Origin: Mycobacterium kiyosense
Lineage (GTDB): Bacteria; Actinomycetota; Actinomycetes; Mycobacteriales; Mycobacteriaceae
DNA: 64,000 bases
Reading direction: 5' to 3'
Assembly: GCA_021654635.1 (NCBI GenBank)
Contig: AP025179.1
Location: 6,076,001-6,140,000 of the forward strand
This document shows positions 10,318 through 18,990 of this stretch, piece after piece. A program made the translations under genes and the position numbers. The notes below the pieces were generated by a model. That model did no database searches. It worked only from the letters and a program-made list of their open reading frames with translations, and had not been told where the DNA came from. The number at the start of each line of letters is the position of its first letter. Positions within the stretch are counted from its first letter, which is position 1.

Positions 10318-10491
10318 ATGAGCGGCGAAGACAAAGCGAAGAACAAGATCGAGGACCTGGGCGGTCGCGCCAAGGAGGCCGTCGGCAAGGTCACCGGCGA
10401 CCGCGACACCGAGAACGAGGGTCGCGTCGACCAGGCCAAGTCGAGCCTCAAAGACGCCGGCGAGAAGATCAAGGACGCATTCAAGAAGTAA
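10318..10491 (+). CDS. CsbD-family small stress protein
   Basis: 57 residues: MSGEDKAKNKIEDLGGRAKE and then the CsbD core AVGKVTGDRDTENEGRVDQ and SSLKDAGEKIKDAFKK. Highly charged and probably cytosolic. The start ATG follows AAGGAGCGAC, a strong ribosome site. Tandem with a divergent copy upstream, suggesting duplication. Confidence 0.88.
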   Translation: MSGEDKAKNKIEDLGGRAKEAVGKVTGDRDTENEGRVDQAKSSLKDAGEKIKDAFKK

Positions 10492-10602
10492 ATCGCGGCC
10501 CAATCACCGGCTGTCCCGCGCGAGCACAACGTTAAGTCTCTCTCGCGCGGGACGGTCCGAGGCCGAACATATTTCGCGCAGCGCGCAGGACAGGTACACC
10601 TC

Positions 10603-11310
10603 ATGAACAGCACTACACCGATTCGCCGCATCGCCGCGGGCATCGGCGTCACCGCAGTGCTCGGCGCTTTCGCGTTGCTGTTCGAGCCCGCTCCAGAGGC
10701 CGGCGCCGCGCCGTGCCCGGATGTCGAAGTGATCTTCGCCCGCGGCAGCGGCGAGCCACCGGGCCTCGGCAGCGTCGGCGGCCCCTTCGTCGATGCGCTT
10801 CGCGCGCAGCTCGGCGGGCGGTCGCTCGGGGTGTATCCGGTCAACTATCCGGCCAGCACCGACTTCGCCAGCCCGCAGTTCGCGTCGTCGGTGATCGACG
10901 GAATTCGGGATGCCGGCAGCCATGTCCAGTCGACGGCAACGAATTGTCCCAACACCAAGCAGATTCTGGGCGGCTACTCCCAGGGCGCGGCCTTGGCCGG
11001 TTACGTCACCGCGGCCGCCGTGCCGCCCGGAGTTCCGGCCGCCGCGGTACCTCAACCGCTGTCCCCGGACGTCGCGAATCACGTTGCCGCCGTAGCACTA
11101 TTCGGGACACCCTCGTCGGAGTTCCTCGATCAGTACGGCGCACCCCAGATCGTCATCGGGCCCGCTTACCAGGCCAAGACCATCGAGCTGTGCGCCGACG
11201 GGGACAATATCTGCGCGGGCGGCGGCACCACTCCCACCGTGGCGCACACGTTGTACGCCGTCAACGGAATGGCCGGGCAGGCAGCGGATTTCGCGGCCGC
11301 CCACCTATAG
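10603..11310 (+). CDS. Secreted cutinase-family esterase (Culp)
   Basis: A 235-residue alpha/beta-hydrolase. The signal peptide ends near GAAPCPDVEV. Family motifs are EVIFARGSGEPPG, the nucleophile elbow GGYSQGA (Ser126), catalytic Asp in CADGDNIC and His in VAHTLYAVNG. Conserved Cys pairs fit the two family disulfides. Culp enzymes hydrolyse lipid esters at or outside the cell wall. The position after lucA matches the cut5 locus of M. tuberculosis. Confidence 0.9.
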   Translation: MNSTTPIRRIAAGIGVTAVLGAFALLFEPAPEAGAAPCPDVEVIFARGSGEPPGLGSVGGPFVDALRAQLGGRSLGVYPVNYPASTDFASPQFASSVIDGIRDAGSHVQSTATNCPNTKQILGGYSQGAALAGYVTAAAVPPGVPAAAVPQPLSPDVANHVAAVALFGTPSSEFLDQYGAPQIVIGPAYQAKTIELCADGDNICAGGGTTPTVAHTLYAVNGMAGQAADFAAAHL

Positions 11311-11327
11311 GGGCCTAGTTCGGTTCG

Positions 11328-11465
11328 CTAGTCGGGTTCGTCGTCGTCTTGCGGCGGCGGCAGCGGGGGCGAGTTCTTCAACCAATTCCGCAATCGGAAC
11401 AGCCCGTTGATGACGATGCCCAGGCCCAACAAGACCAGAGCCCCCACGATTATTGCTGTGGTCAC
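11328..11465 (-). CDS. Small single-pass membrane protein (45 aa)
   Basis: The GTG at 11465 gives VTTAIIVGALVLLGLGIVIN, one clear transmembrane helix, then FRLRNWLKN, a proline run and an acidic tail ending DDDEPD. Codon use is typical of the genome. It lies between the cutinase and the PPOX gene. No function can be assigned, but the helix, charge pattern and stop suggest a real small gene. Confidence 0.55.
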   Translation of the reverse strand: MTTAIIVGALVLLGLGIVINGLFRLRNWLKNSPPLPPPQDDDEPD

Positions 11466-11500
11466 TGCTCCATGGTGGCAGGTTCAGCCGGGGACTTATG

Positions 11501-11884
11501 TCAGGCCGGGGAAACCTCGAGGCCGACGTGTACTTTGTCGATTCCGCCGCGGACGATCGAGTGTGCATAGAACCACCAGGCGTGGTACCAGTAGCGCCGC
11601 AGCACCGCGTGGTAAACCCGCCTCGTTTCGGACTTCGGCAGGATACGCGCGACGCCCGCCACGGCCTCACTCTTCGGGCTGCCCAGGCCGCCGCTCTTGG
11701 CGATGGTCACCCGCGGCGTGTTGCGAATCCGCTTGACTTTCCAGGAATCGTCGTCGGTGATGACCAGCAGGCGGTCCCCCTCGGGCACCCCCCAGATGGC
11801 GGTCGGCTTGGGGCGGCCGTCCTTGGTGAATGTCGTCAACAGCAGGTATTTGGACTTGATCACGTCTTGGAAGCTGACGGCCAC
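11501..11884 (-). CDS. PPOX-class (F420- or FMN-dependent) split-barrel oxidoreductase
   Basis: 127 residues: VAVSFQDVIKSKYLLLTTFT, KDGRPKPTAIWGVPEGDRLL, WKVKRIRNTPRVTIAKS, then VYHAVLRRYWYHAWWFY. This is the pyridoxamine-phosphate-oxidase-like split barrel; many mycobacterial members bind F420. Cofactor and substrate cannot be decided. The start GTG at 11884 is chosen because AGGAGGA lies seven bases upstream. Divergent from the epimerase gene. Confidence 0.82.
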   Translation of the reverse strand: MAVSFQDVIKSKYLLLTTFTKDGRPKPTAIWGVPEGDRLLVITDDDSWKVKRIRNTPRVTIAKSGGLGSPKSEAVAGVARILPKSETRRVYHAVLRRYWYHAWWFYAHSIVRGGIDKVHVGLEVSPA

Positions 11885-11997
11885 GGCGGGTGTTCCTCCT
11901 GGAATAGAAAGTTCAGAAAGTGAACTACCCAACGGGTGATTCGCGGAAACCCAAGCCCGATGTGGCCGAGGGCACAAGCCGATTGCAGAATGCAAGC

Positions 11998-12979
11998 ATG
12001 CATGTTCTGATCACCGGAGGCACGGGGTTCGTCGGCGGCTGGACCGCCAAAGCCATCGCCGACGCCGGGCATTCCGTCCGGTTCCTGGTGCGCAAGCCCG
12101 AACGTCTGAAGACTTCGGTCGCCGCACTGGGGGGTGGATACCTCCGACTACGTCATCGGTGACATCAAGGACGGCGAGTCGGTGCGTAAGGCACTCGAAG
12201 GCTGCGACGCCGTCGTGCACAGCGCCGCCCTGGTGGCCACCGACCCACGGCAGACCCCACAGATGCTGGCCACCAACATGGAGGGGGCCCGCAACGTGCT
12301 GGGGCAGGCCGTCCAGGTGGGCCTGGACCCGGTGGTGCACGTGTCGAGCTTCACCGCCCTGTTCCATCCGAACCTGCCGACGCTCACCGCCGACCTGCCG
12401 GTGGTCGGCGGAACCGACGGCTACGGAACCTCCAAGGCCCAGGTCGAGATCTACGCCCGCGGCCTGCAGGACGCCGGCGCGCCGGTCAACATCACCTATC
12501 CCGGCATGGTGCTGGGACCGCCGGTGGGTGACCAGTTCGGCGAGGCCGGCGAAGGGGTCCGAGCGGCGCTGCAGATGCACACCATTCCCGGCCGCAGCGC
12601 CGCCTGGACGGTGGTAGACGTGCGTGACGTGGCAGCGCTGCACGCGGCCCTGCTGGAGCCCGGTCGCGGACCGCGCCGCTATATGGCCGGAGGTGAGCGG
12701 GTCGCGGTGGCGGATCTGGCGAAGATGCTGGGCGACGCCGCCGGCACCCCGATGATCTCGGTTCCGGTTCCCGACTCCGTATTGCGGGCTGCTGGAACGC
12801 TTTTGGATTTTGTGGGACCGTATCTGCCGTTCGACAACCCGTTCACCGCCGCCGGCATGCAGTACTACACCCAGATGCCGCAATCCGACGACTCGCCCGC
12901 CGAACGTGATCTCGGGATCACTTTCCGCGACGCCCGCACCACCATCGCGGATACGGTCGCGGCGCTGCGCGACGCCTGA
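11998..12979 (+). pseudogene. NAD(P)-dependent epimerase/dehydratase (Rv3725-like), one frameshift
   Basis: Extended SDR. The N-terminus MHVLITGGTGFVGGWTAKAI gives the GxxGxxG cofactor site, and YGTSK (YxxxK) is the catalytic motif. The frame breaks at the G6 run 12129-12134; five Gs would read AALGVDTSDYVIGD and give an intact 326-residue protein. Family members reduce or epimerise sugar or steroid-like substrates; substrate unknown. Position after the cutinase agrees with Rv3725 of M. tuberculosis. Confidence 0.82.
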
Positions 12980-13012
12980 CCGAACCGACCGGGGTCAAGG
13001 CACGGTGCGGGG

Positions 13013-13330
13013 TCAGGAACCCCGGGGATGCTCGCTGACCAGGCTCAGGTAGCGCATCGCCGGCGGTGGATCTGTATGGACCACAACGGGTCTGGACATT
13101 TTCCCGGAGTCCAGGGCGGCGCGCAGCGTGGTGCGGGCGGTCTCGACGTCGGTGTCGATCTCGTAGAGGGTGATGAAGGACTCGCCGTCGGTCTGCCAGC
13201 GCCGCGCCGACACGAACCCGTCGACGGCGAGCATCTCGGGAATGTGGACCTCGTCGTGCCAGCGGTGGTATTCGTCGACCACATCCGATGAGGCGGGCTT
13301 GCTTTCGACGAAAAGTAGGGACTTGGTCAC
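13013..13330 (-). CDS. EthD/Dabb-like ferredoxin-fold small protein
   Basis: 105 residues: VTKSLLFVESKPASSDVVDE, YHRWHDEVHIPEMLAVDGFV, SARRWQ, FITLYEIDTD. The short alpha+beta barrel pattern with HDEVHIPE resembles EthD or stress-responsive A/B barrel proteins found in catabolic clusters. Last gene of the minus-strand island, 17 bp after the dioxygenase stop. GTG at 13330 has AAGGGAACC upstream. Role unknown; possibly substrate binding or isomerisation. Confidence 0.65.
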   Translation of the reverse strand: MTKSLLFVESKPASSDVVDEYHRWHDEVHIPEMLAVDGFVSARRWQTDGESFITLYEIDTDVETARTTLRAALDSGKMSRPVVVHTDPPPAMRYLSLVSEHPRGS

Positions 13331-13346
13331 TGCGGTTCCCTTCGGG

Positions 13347-14189
13347 CTATTGGATCGGCTCGTCACCGAGAACGGTGGTGCGCAGCATCTCGCGCGGTGA
13401 ATCGGGGTCGTAGGGAGCCGCCCGGTGCAGCACCCCGCGGTTGTCCCAGATCACGGTGTCGCCGACGGACCAGTTGTGGCTGTACACCCGCTCCGGCACG
13501 GTCGCCCGGTCCAGCAGCTCGGCCAGCAACGCGCGGCCCTGGTCCGGATCCATGCCCACCACGTAGTCGGCAGAAGCGCCCAGTACCAACGACTTCCGGC
13601 CACTGCGATGGGTCCACACCAGAGGGTGCTCGTGAGTGGGCCGGGATCGCCAGCGCGCCAGCTGTTCGGGGGTCGGGTCGGGGGTGACGCGCCGTTGCGA
13701 GGCTTCCAGCGAGTGCACCACCCGCAGCGTCCCGTAGCGCTGCTTCTCTTCGTCGGTCAGCGCGTCGTAGGCCGCATAGGAGTTCGCGAATTCCGTTTCG
13801 CCGCCCCGTTCGGCGACCTGCACCGCCGACAGCACGGTGGCTTTCTGCGGGCACTCGTCTCCGGTGGGCGTGCAGCCGTCGATGTGCCAGTCGAAGGTGG
13901 CCTTCAAATAGGCCGCCGAGGAATTTTTCGACCGGTCCAGCGTGATCGGGTAGATCCCGGCCACCGGATGGTGCCCGTCGGAGGAGTGGTCGACCTCACC
14001 GAGGCGGCGGCAGAAGGCGACCTGAGTCTCCGGGTCGAGCCCCAGGTTGCGAAACACCAGAACTCCGTTGTCTTCCAACGCATCCAAAATGGCCGCGCCG
14101 AGTGCGTCGTCAGTCAGCCGGTCCGGATTCAGGCCGGTGACCTCGGCGCCGACCGAATCGCTGAGCTTGGTGATGGTGAGCAGACTCAT
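13347..14189 (-). CDS. TauD/TfdA-family Fe(II)/2-oxoglutarate dioxygenase
   Basis: 280 residues. The iron triad is visible: HxD in FDWHIDG and the distal His in GVLHRAAPYDPDS, with the 2-oxoglutarate Arg in REMLRTTV. The enzyme couples decarboxylation of 2-oxoglutarate to substrate hydroxylation. It is in the same operon as two Rieske oxygenases, so a second oxygenation or a C-S/C-O cleavage step of the same compound is likely. The actual substrate cannot be read from sequence. Confidence 0.88.
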   Translation of the reverse strand: MSLLTITKLSDSVGAEVTGLNPDRLTDDALGAAILDALEDNGVLVFRNLGLDPETQVAFCRRLGEVDHSSDGHHPVAGIYPITLDRSKNSSAAYLKATFDWHIDGCTPTGDECPQKATVLSAVQVAERGGETEFANSYAAYDALTDEEKQRYGTLRVVHSLEASQRRVTPDPTPEQLARWRSRPTHEHPLVWTHRSGRKSLVLGASADYVVGMDPDQGRALLAELLDRATVPERVYSHNWSVGDTVIWDNRGVLHRAAPYDPDSPREMLRTTVLGDEPIQ

Positions 14190-14210
14190 TGTTTTTTCCT
14201 TGCACTCTCG

Positions 14211-14546
14211 TTACGGCCACGGTTCGCCGGTGCGGTTCATCACGGCGTCGGCGGCATCGGTCGGGGCGGGCTGGTGCATGATCTCCACCGCCATGGCGAC
14301 CATGATCAGCGAATAGATCAGGTGCAGCAGGTTGAGCGCGTCGTCGGGCAGGTTGTCCAGCTCGAACTTGTCGCAGTACTCGATGGCTTCTTCCAGGCGC
14401 GGCAGAAATGCGTCGTGGAACCGGTGCATCTCGGCCATGGTGCTGGCCAGCCGCTGGTTCCAGCGTTCGGTTTCGGTTGCCAGGCACCAGGTTTGGGCAT
14501 ACTCCTCGAACTCGGCGAAAGCGCTGGGCAGCAATGCATCCGACAT
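14211..14546 (-). CDS. Conserved ~110-aa Rieske-oxygenase partner protein, copy 1
   Basis: 111 residues and no family I recognise. It shares a clear pattern with the 109-residue product at 18656-18985: MSDALLPSAFAEFEEYAQTW versus MSAVLPTEFADLEPFADW, RLAST/SMxEM, YCDKFxLDxLPxDxLNLxHL and a hydrophobic SLIMV stretch. Each copy sits directly downstream of a Rieske alpha subunit. It could be a small accessory or beta-like subunit, or an assembly factor. It starts 3 nt after the oxygenase stop, so the pair is coupled. Confidence 0.72.
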   Translation of the reverse strand: MSDALLPSAFAEFEEYAQTWCLATETERWNQRLASTMAEMHRFHDAFLPRLEEAIEYCDKFELDNLPDDALNLLHLIYSLIMVAMAVEIMHQPAPTDAADAVMNRTGEPWP

Positions 14547-14548
14547 GG

Positions 14549-15814
14549 TCACACCCCCGCCGGCTGCCGCTCGCGGCGGTAGGCCTCGACCCAGTCGACC
14601 ACCACCTTGTGCAGGTGGCGCACCAGGATCTCCTGGTCGTTGAGCGGGAAGTCCTCGACGATCCCGTATTCCAGCGCGGCCTGGGTGCCGCCGAGCATGC
14701 CGGCGTCCTGCAGCGCAAATTCCTTGAGCACCACCGAGGCAACCTCGTGTTCGATCCGTTCGCGCACGGTGCGCGCCGGGTGGAAGTAGGTGTAGGCCTC
14801 GAAGCGGTGGGTGTTGTAGGAGGTCGGCCAGTAGCGGTAGAGCAGATACCAGCCGCCGTAGATCAGGATCTCGGTGTTGGGGGAAGATCTGGAAGTTGCT
14901 GATCCCCCACGGCTCGATGCCGCCCGGGTTCAGACCCGCCGGTAGTTCGCCGATATCCGGCGTGCGCCACGGACCGACCAGACCGCTCTTGGTGGCCCGC
15001 TCGATCGGATACATGTAGTCGGGCGGCAGCAGCCACAGCGCCGCCGCCCGGCCGTCGAGACCAGCCGGTGCGGACCGTCGAGTTGGAAATGGCCGCAGGT
15101 GAATCCGGCGTTGGGGTCACGCACCTCCGGCGGCACCTGCTGCGGGTGCAGCGACGGCACGTGATAGTACTCCTGGAACGCGTCGGCGAAGATCTTCCAG
15201 TTGCTGTTGTTGTGCGCGACCCATTCGTAGCGTTCGGTCAGCTTGTCGAACGGGTAGCCGTCCAGCCCGGTGACCATCGGGCCGAGGAACTCGCGCAGGC
15301 TCTGTCGCGGCTCGGGATCGAAGTTGACGAAGACGAACCCATTCCACACGTCGCAGTGCACCGGGGCCAGTCCGTGCCGGGCCGGGTCGAGGTCGAAGAA
15401 CTCCGCGGACTGTTGCACATAGGTGAGCGCGCCGTCCAGGCCGTAGCGCCAGCCGTGGTACTTGCAGGTGAACTGCCGGCAGGTGCCGCGTGTCTCTTCG
15501 TGCGGAAAGTCGTTCCACACCAGTTTGTTTCCGCGATGCCGACAGACGTTGTAGAAGGCCCGGATCTGCTCGTCGCGGCCCTTGACCAGGATGATGGAGA
15601 CGCGGGCGACCTCGATCTCCTTGGTCAGATAGCTACCGGCCCGCGGCAGCTCCTCGACGCGGGCCACGTTCAGCCACGCCCGCTTGAAGACCGCCTCACG
15701 TTCCAGCTCGTAGAATTCGGGCGACGTGGAATCGGCGAAAGAGACCGGCCCCGTGCCCAATTCGGGATAGTGCTCGGTCCAGGAACCCTCGGCCGGCCTG
15801 CCCTCTCGCGTCAT
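14549..15814 (-). pseudogene. Rieske non-heme iron oxygenase alpha subunit, copy 1 (two frameshifts)
   Basis: Ring-hydroxylating-type oxygenase. The Rieske [2Fe-2S] ligands are CRHRGNKLVW and CKYHGWRYG; the mononuclear iron site is DAFQEYYHVPSLH. Two opposite single-base shifts break it, near 15047-15055 and at the G5 run 14879-14883 (four would read IFPNTEILIYGGWYL). They cancel, giving 421 residues, the length of the intact paralogue at 18991-20259. The ferredoxin upstream is the probable electron donor. Cytosolic; substrate unknown. Confidence 0.85.
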
Positions 15815-15827
15815 TGGTGAACCTCCC

Positions 15828-16571
15828 TCACATCACCGCTCCGCCGTTGACACCCAGCACCTGGCCGGTGATGAAACCCGCTGCCTCCGAGCACAGAAAC
15901 CCGACTGCCGCGGCGATATCGGCGCCGGTGCCCAGGTGACCGACCGGGATGTTGGCGGCGATCTCTTCGTTGGACTTCAGATACCCCGCCGCCTGCGCAT
16001 TGTGCTGCATCGGGGTCTCGATGCCCGACGGCGGAATGTTGTTGACGGTGATTCCGTGCGCGGCGTATTCGCGGGCCAGCGATTTGGTCAGGGTGATCAC
16101 CGCGCCCTTGGACGCCGCGTAGTGCGCGGCGAAGGGTGAGCCGCGCTGGGCGCTGGACGACGAGATCATCACGATGCGGCCCCATTTCGCGGCCACCATG
16201 TCCGGCAGGGCGACCTGACAGCAGTGGAAGGTGCCGGTCAGGTTGACGTCGACGATCCGGTTCCAGGACTCGGTGCTGATCTCCGCGAACGGGGAGAAGC
16301 CGAACATGCCCGCACTGGTGACCAGAATCGACACGGGCCCGAGTTCGGCACGCACGTGGGCGAAGGCCCGTTCGACAGCGGCGCGGTCGGTGACGTCGGC
16401 GCCGACACCGACGGCGGTGATCTCCTGCGCCCGAAGCGCATCGGTGACGCGTTGCGCCGCAACCTCGTCGATGTCCAGGACGGCGACCTGGTGCCCGAGT
16501 CGGCCAAGCTCGTGGCACGTCGCCTCACCCATGCCCGAGGCGCCGCCGGTCACCACGGCCACCCGGCTCAT
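15828..16571 (-). CDS. Short-chain dehydrogenase/reductase
   Basis: 247 residues. Cofactor motif VVTGGASGMGEATC, NAG-like TSAGMFGF, catalytic Ser in VMISSSSA and YAASK (YxxxK), ending ITGQVLGVNGGAVM. Classical NAD(P)-SDR, able to oxidise a diol or alcohol made by the oxygenases. The ATG at 16571 overlaps the ferredoxin stop (ATGA), so it is coupled; the Rieske gene follows after 13 bp. Confidence 0.9.
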   Translation of the reverse strand: MSRVAVVTGGASGMGEATCHELGRLGHQVAVLDIDEVAAQRVTDALRAQEITAVGVGADVTDRAAVERAFAHVRAELGPVSILVTSAGMFGFSPFAEISTESWNRIVDVNLTGTFHCCQVALPDMVAAKWGRIVMISSSSAQRGSPFAAHYAASKGAVITLTKSLAREYAAHGITVNNIPPSGIETPMQHNAQAAGYLKSNEEIAANIPVGHLGTGADIAAAVGFLCSEAAGFITGQVLGVNGGAVM

Positions 16572-16888
16572 TCGTACACCACCCGAACCGTACGGGTGGT
16601 GGGCAGGGACTGGCAGGTGAGCACCCAGCCCTCCGCCACCTCGTCGTCGTCGAGCGCGTCGTTGTTGATCATCCGGGCGCAGCCCTCGGTCAATCGCGCC
16701 ATACACGTTCCGCAGGAACCGATCTCGCAGGATGAGGGGGCGTTCAGCCCCGCCATCCGGGCGGTCTGCAGCAGGGTGTCGCCGGCGGCGTAGGCCACAG
16801 TGGTCGAGCGCCGATTCAGCTCGATGGTCACCGTCTCGGTGGCCACCTCGTCGGCGACGGCGGGCGGGGATTCATGCATCACCATCAC
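16568..16888 (-). CDS. Plant-type [2Fe-2S] ferredoxin
   Basis: About 106 residues. Cluster ligands SCEIGSCGTCMARL (C-x4-C-x2-C) plus the distal Cys in GWVLTCQSLP. It should carry electrons to the Rieske oxygenases; no dedicated reductase is visible in the window. The first start is GTG 16888, but TATTGT lies 7 nt before an in-frame ATG at 16879, so a leaderless start at MHESPPAV is more likely. That -10 box overlaps the MarR-type operator. Confidence 0.88.
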   Translation of the reverse strand: MMVMHESPPAVADEVATETVTIELNRRSTTVAYAAGDTLLQTARMAGLNAPSSCEIGSCGTCMARLTEGCARMINNDALDDDEVAEGWVLTCQSLPTTRTVRVVYE

Positions 16889-16890
16889 AA

Positions 16891-16926
16891 TATCAACTAC
16901 TTGTCATCAGTATCAAGTACTAGATA
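16891..16926. promoter_or_regulatory. Operator-like repeats upstream of the ferredoxin operon
   Basis: TATCAACTACTTG at 16891-16903 is followed by TATCAAGTACTAGATA at 16911-16926, an imperfect palindrome with 7 of 8 pairs. The first element recurs in reverse complement at 20313-20325, before the aldehyde dehydrogenase. The ferredoxin -10 box on the minus strand overlaps it. Likely binding site of the adjacent MarR protein; inference. Confidence 0.6.
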
Positions 16927-16944
16927 CACCGGGTGCCTCATCCC

Positions 16945-17397
16945 TCATTCCTCGACGTGGTCTTCGAAGAGTTGGTTACCGGTGCCCTTCTCCACCACCC
17001 GGGCCAGCAGTTCGCGCAACGTTTCCTTCTCTTCGGCGCTCAGCACGCCGAACACCTCCTCGTGAGCGGCCACCGCGTCGGCGAACACCGCCGCCACCAC
17101 TTTGCGTCCGTCTTCGGTCAGATACGCGTGCAGAATGCGCTTGTGCGCCGGGTCGGGTTTACGCTGCACCAAGCCGCGCCGTTCCAGGGCGGTGAGAGCC
17201 AGCTGCACGCCCTGCGGGGTGATCAACAGCCGTCGGGCCAATTCGGCGCCGGACAGGCCCGGCTCGTTCGAAAGTTGGCGCAGCACACCGACTTGCGCGG
17301 TGCTGACACCGTGGCTGCTGATGGCGTCGTTCACGGTGGTCAGCGAGTAGTAGAAGGCCTGCTTGAGCAGCCACAGGATGTTCTCGGTGAGTTCCAT
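16945..17397 (-). CDS. MarR-family transcriptional regulator
   Basis: 150 residues: an N-terminal dimer helix, then the winged HTH STAQVGVLRQLSNEPGLSGAE with LARRLLITPQGVQLALTALERRGLV and the wing region RILHAYLTEDGRK. MarR proteins usually repress catabolic genes and release DNA on binding a small phenolic or lipid ligand. It lies inside the island, 14 bp after the amidohydrolase, with operator-like repeats directly downstream in front of the ferredoxin gene. Probable local regulator. Confidence 0.9.
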   Translation of the reverse strand: MELTENILWLLKQAFYYSLTTVNDAISSHGVSTAQVGVLRQLSNEPGLSGAELARRLLITPQGVQLALTALERRGLVQRKPDPAHKRILHAYLTEDGRKVVAAVFADAVAAHEEVFGVLSAEEKETLRELLARVVEKGTGNQLFEDHVEE

Positions 17398-17410
17398 AGC
17401 CGTCTCCCGC

Positions 17411-18659
17411 TCAGGCCGCCGGCGTCTTGTAGATCTGCCCGTCCTTCATGACGAACGAAACCTGTTGCGTGACACCGATATCGCGCGAGGGGTCGCCGGG
17501 CACCGCGATCACGTCGGCCAGGTAGCCCGGCGCCAAACGGCCCGATTCGTGGTCTGCTTCGACGAGTTCGGCGGCCACTACCGTGGCGGCGCGAATCGCC
17601 TGCATCGGTGTCATGCCGCGGGTCACCAGCGCCCCGAGTTCCTTGGCGTTCTGGCCATGCGGGATCGCCGGCGCGTCGGTGCCGCAGGCGATCCGCACCC
17701 CGGCGGCAATCGCCTTGGGCAGCATGGTTTTTGCCCGGGGAAACACGTCTTCGGCCTTCTTGCGCAGTTCGGGCGCGATCCGGTCGATGGCCATCGCCTC
17801 GGTCAGGTAGGTGGTGGAGACCAGGAAGGTCCCGTGGTCGGCCATCATCTGGATGGTGTCGTCGGAGGCCAGGAAGCCGTGCTCGATGCAGTCGATGCCG
17901 GCGCGGATGCACGCCCGGATGGCGGTGTCGCCGACCGCGTGGGCGGCCACCCGGACGCCCGCGCGGTGGGCCTCGTCGGCGATCGCGGCGAACTCGGCGT
18001 CGGAGTACTGCTGGGCGCCCGGCGCGGTGCTGTGCGACATCACCCCGCCGGACGCGGAGACCTTGATCAACTTGGCGCCGTGCCTGATTTGGTAACGCAC
18101 ACAGGCGATTACGTCGGGAACGCCGTTGGCGATACCCCTCGGCGATGGATAACGGCATGATCCCGGGCGCCAAGCGCTGGAAGACCGTCGGGTCAAGGTG
18201 CCCGCCGTAGGGCGTGACGGCGTGCCCGGCCGGATAGATGCGCGGGCCGGTGTGCCAGCCCTGCTCGACAGCGCGCTGCAGTGCGACGTCGAGCAGGTAG
18301 CCGCCGGTCTTGACCATCAGCCCGAGGTTGCGCACCGTGGTGAAACCGGCATCCAGGGTGGTGCGCGCGTTGACCGCGGCGCGCAGCGTGCGGTATGCCG
18401 GGTCGTCCTGCACACCGTGCATCGGGGCGGGCAGGCCCTCAGGTCCGCCCGGGCCGCCGATGAACAGGTTGAGTTCCATGTCCATCAACCCCGGCAGCAA
18501 CGTAACGTCGCCGAGATCGATGACGGAAGCCGAAGCTGGCAGCGGCCCTTCGGGATTGACGTCGGTGATCCGGTTGCCATCCACCACCACCACGGCGGAT
18601 TCGCGCACCACGCCGGCGTCCACGTCGGCCCAGCGCGCCGCCTTCAGGACGGTGGTCAC
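17411..18659 (-). pseudogene. Amidohydrolase-superfamily enzyme with changed HxH motif (one frameshift)
   Basis: Corrected length 415 residues, imidazolonepropionase/prolidase-like TIM barrel. Present: the bridging Lys in AKLIKVSASGG, metal-site His residues in VAAHAVGD and CIEHGF, and the catalytic Asp in ACGTDAPAI. The usual N-terminal HxH is replaced: GLMDMELNLFIGG has Glu and Asn where His-x-His is expected, so a mononuclear site or a different subfamily is likely. The frame breaks at CCCC 18135-18138; three would read IAEGIANGVPDV. The start GTG overlaps the preceding stop (GTGA). Confidence 0.82.
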
Positions 18660-18985
18660 GGGAACGGCTCGGACACACAGTCCAGGGTGGAAGCACCGGA
18701 GTCGGGTACCCGGGGCTGTTTCCAGCACTCCACCGGGAACGACACCATGATCATCGAATACAGCAGGTGCATCAGGTTCAGCACGTCTTCGGGCAGATCG
18801 TCGAGTGGGAACTTGTCGCAGTAGGCCAGGGCCTCTTCGGCGCGTGGCGTGATCGCGTCGTAGAACGCCTTCATCTCGACCATCGAGCTGGCCAGCCGCT
18901 TGGCGTAGCGCTGCGGTTCGGTGGGTAGACACCAGTCGGCGAACGGTTCCAGGTCGGCGAATTCGGTTGGCAGCACGGCAGACAT
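18656..18985 (-). CDS. Conserved ~110-aa Rieske-oxygenase partner protein, copy 2
   Basis: 109 residues, paralogous to the protein at 14211-14546: shared RLASSMVEM, YCDKFPLDDLPEDVLNLMHL and the SMIMV hydrophobic patch. It starts 5 nt after the Rieske stop and overlaps the amidohydrolase start, so all three are coupled. Function unknown; constant pairing with the oxygenase argues for a structural or maturation role. Confidence 0.75.
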   Translation of the reverse strand: MSAVLPTEFADLEPFADWCLPTEPQRYAKRLASSMVEMKAFYDAITPRAEEALAYCDKFPLDDLPEDVLNLMHLLYSMIMVSFPVECWKQPRVPDSGASTLDCVSEPFP

Positions 18986-18990
18986 CGGAG

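Noticed and set aside
9001..10503. 500-residue antisense open frame across the reductase and CsbD genes
   Set aside because: Antisense shadow of well-supported genes, with His/Gln/Arg-rich composition.
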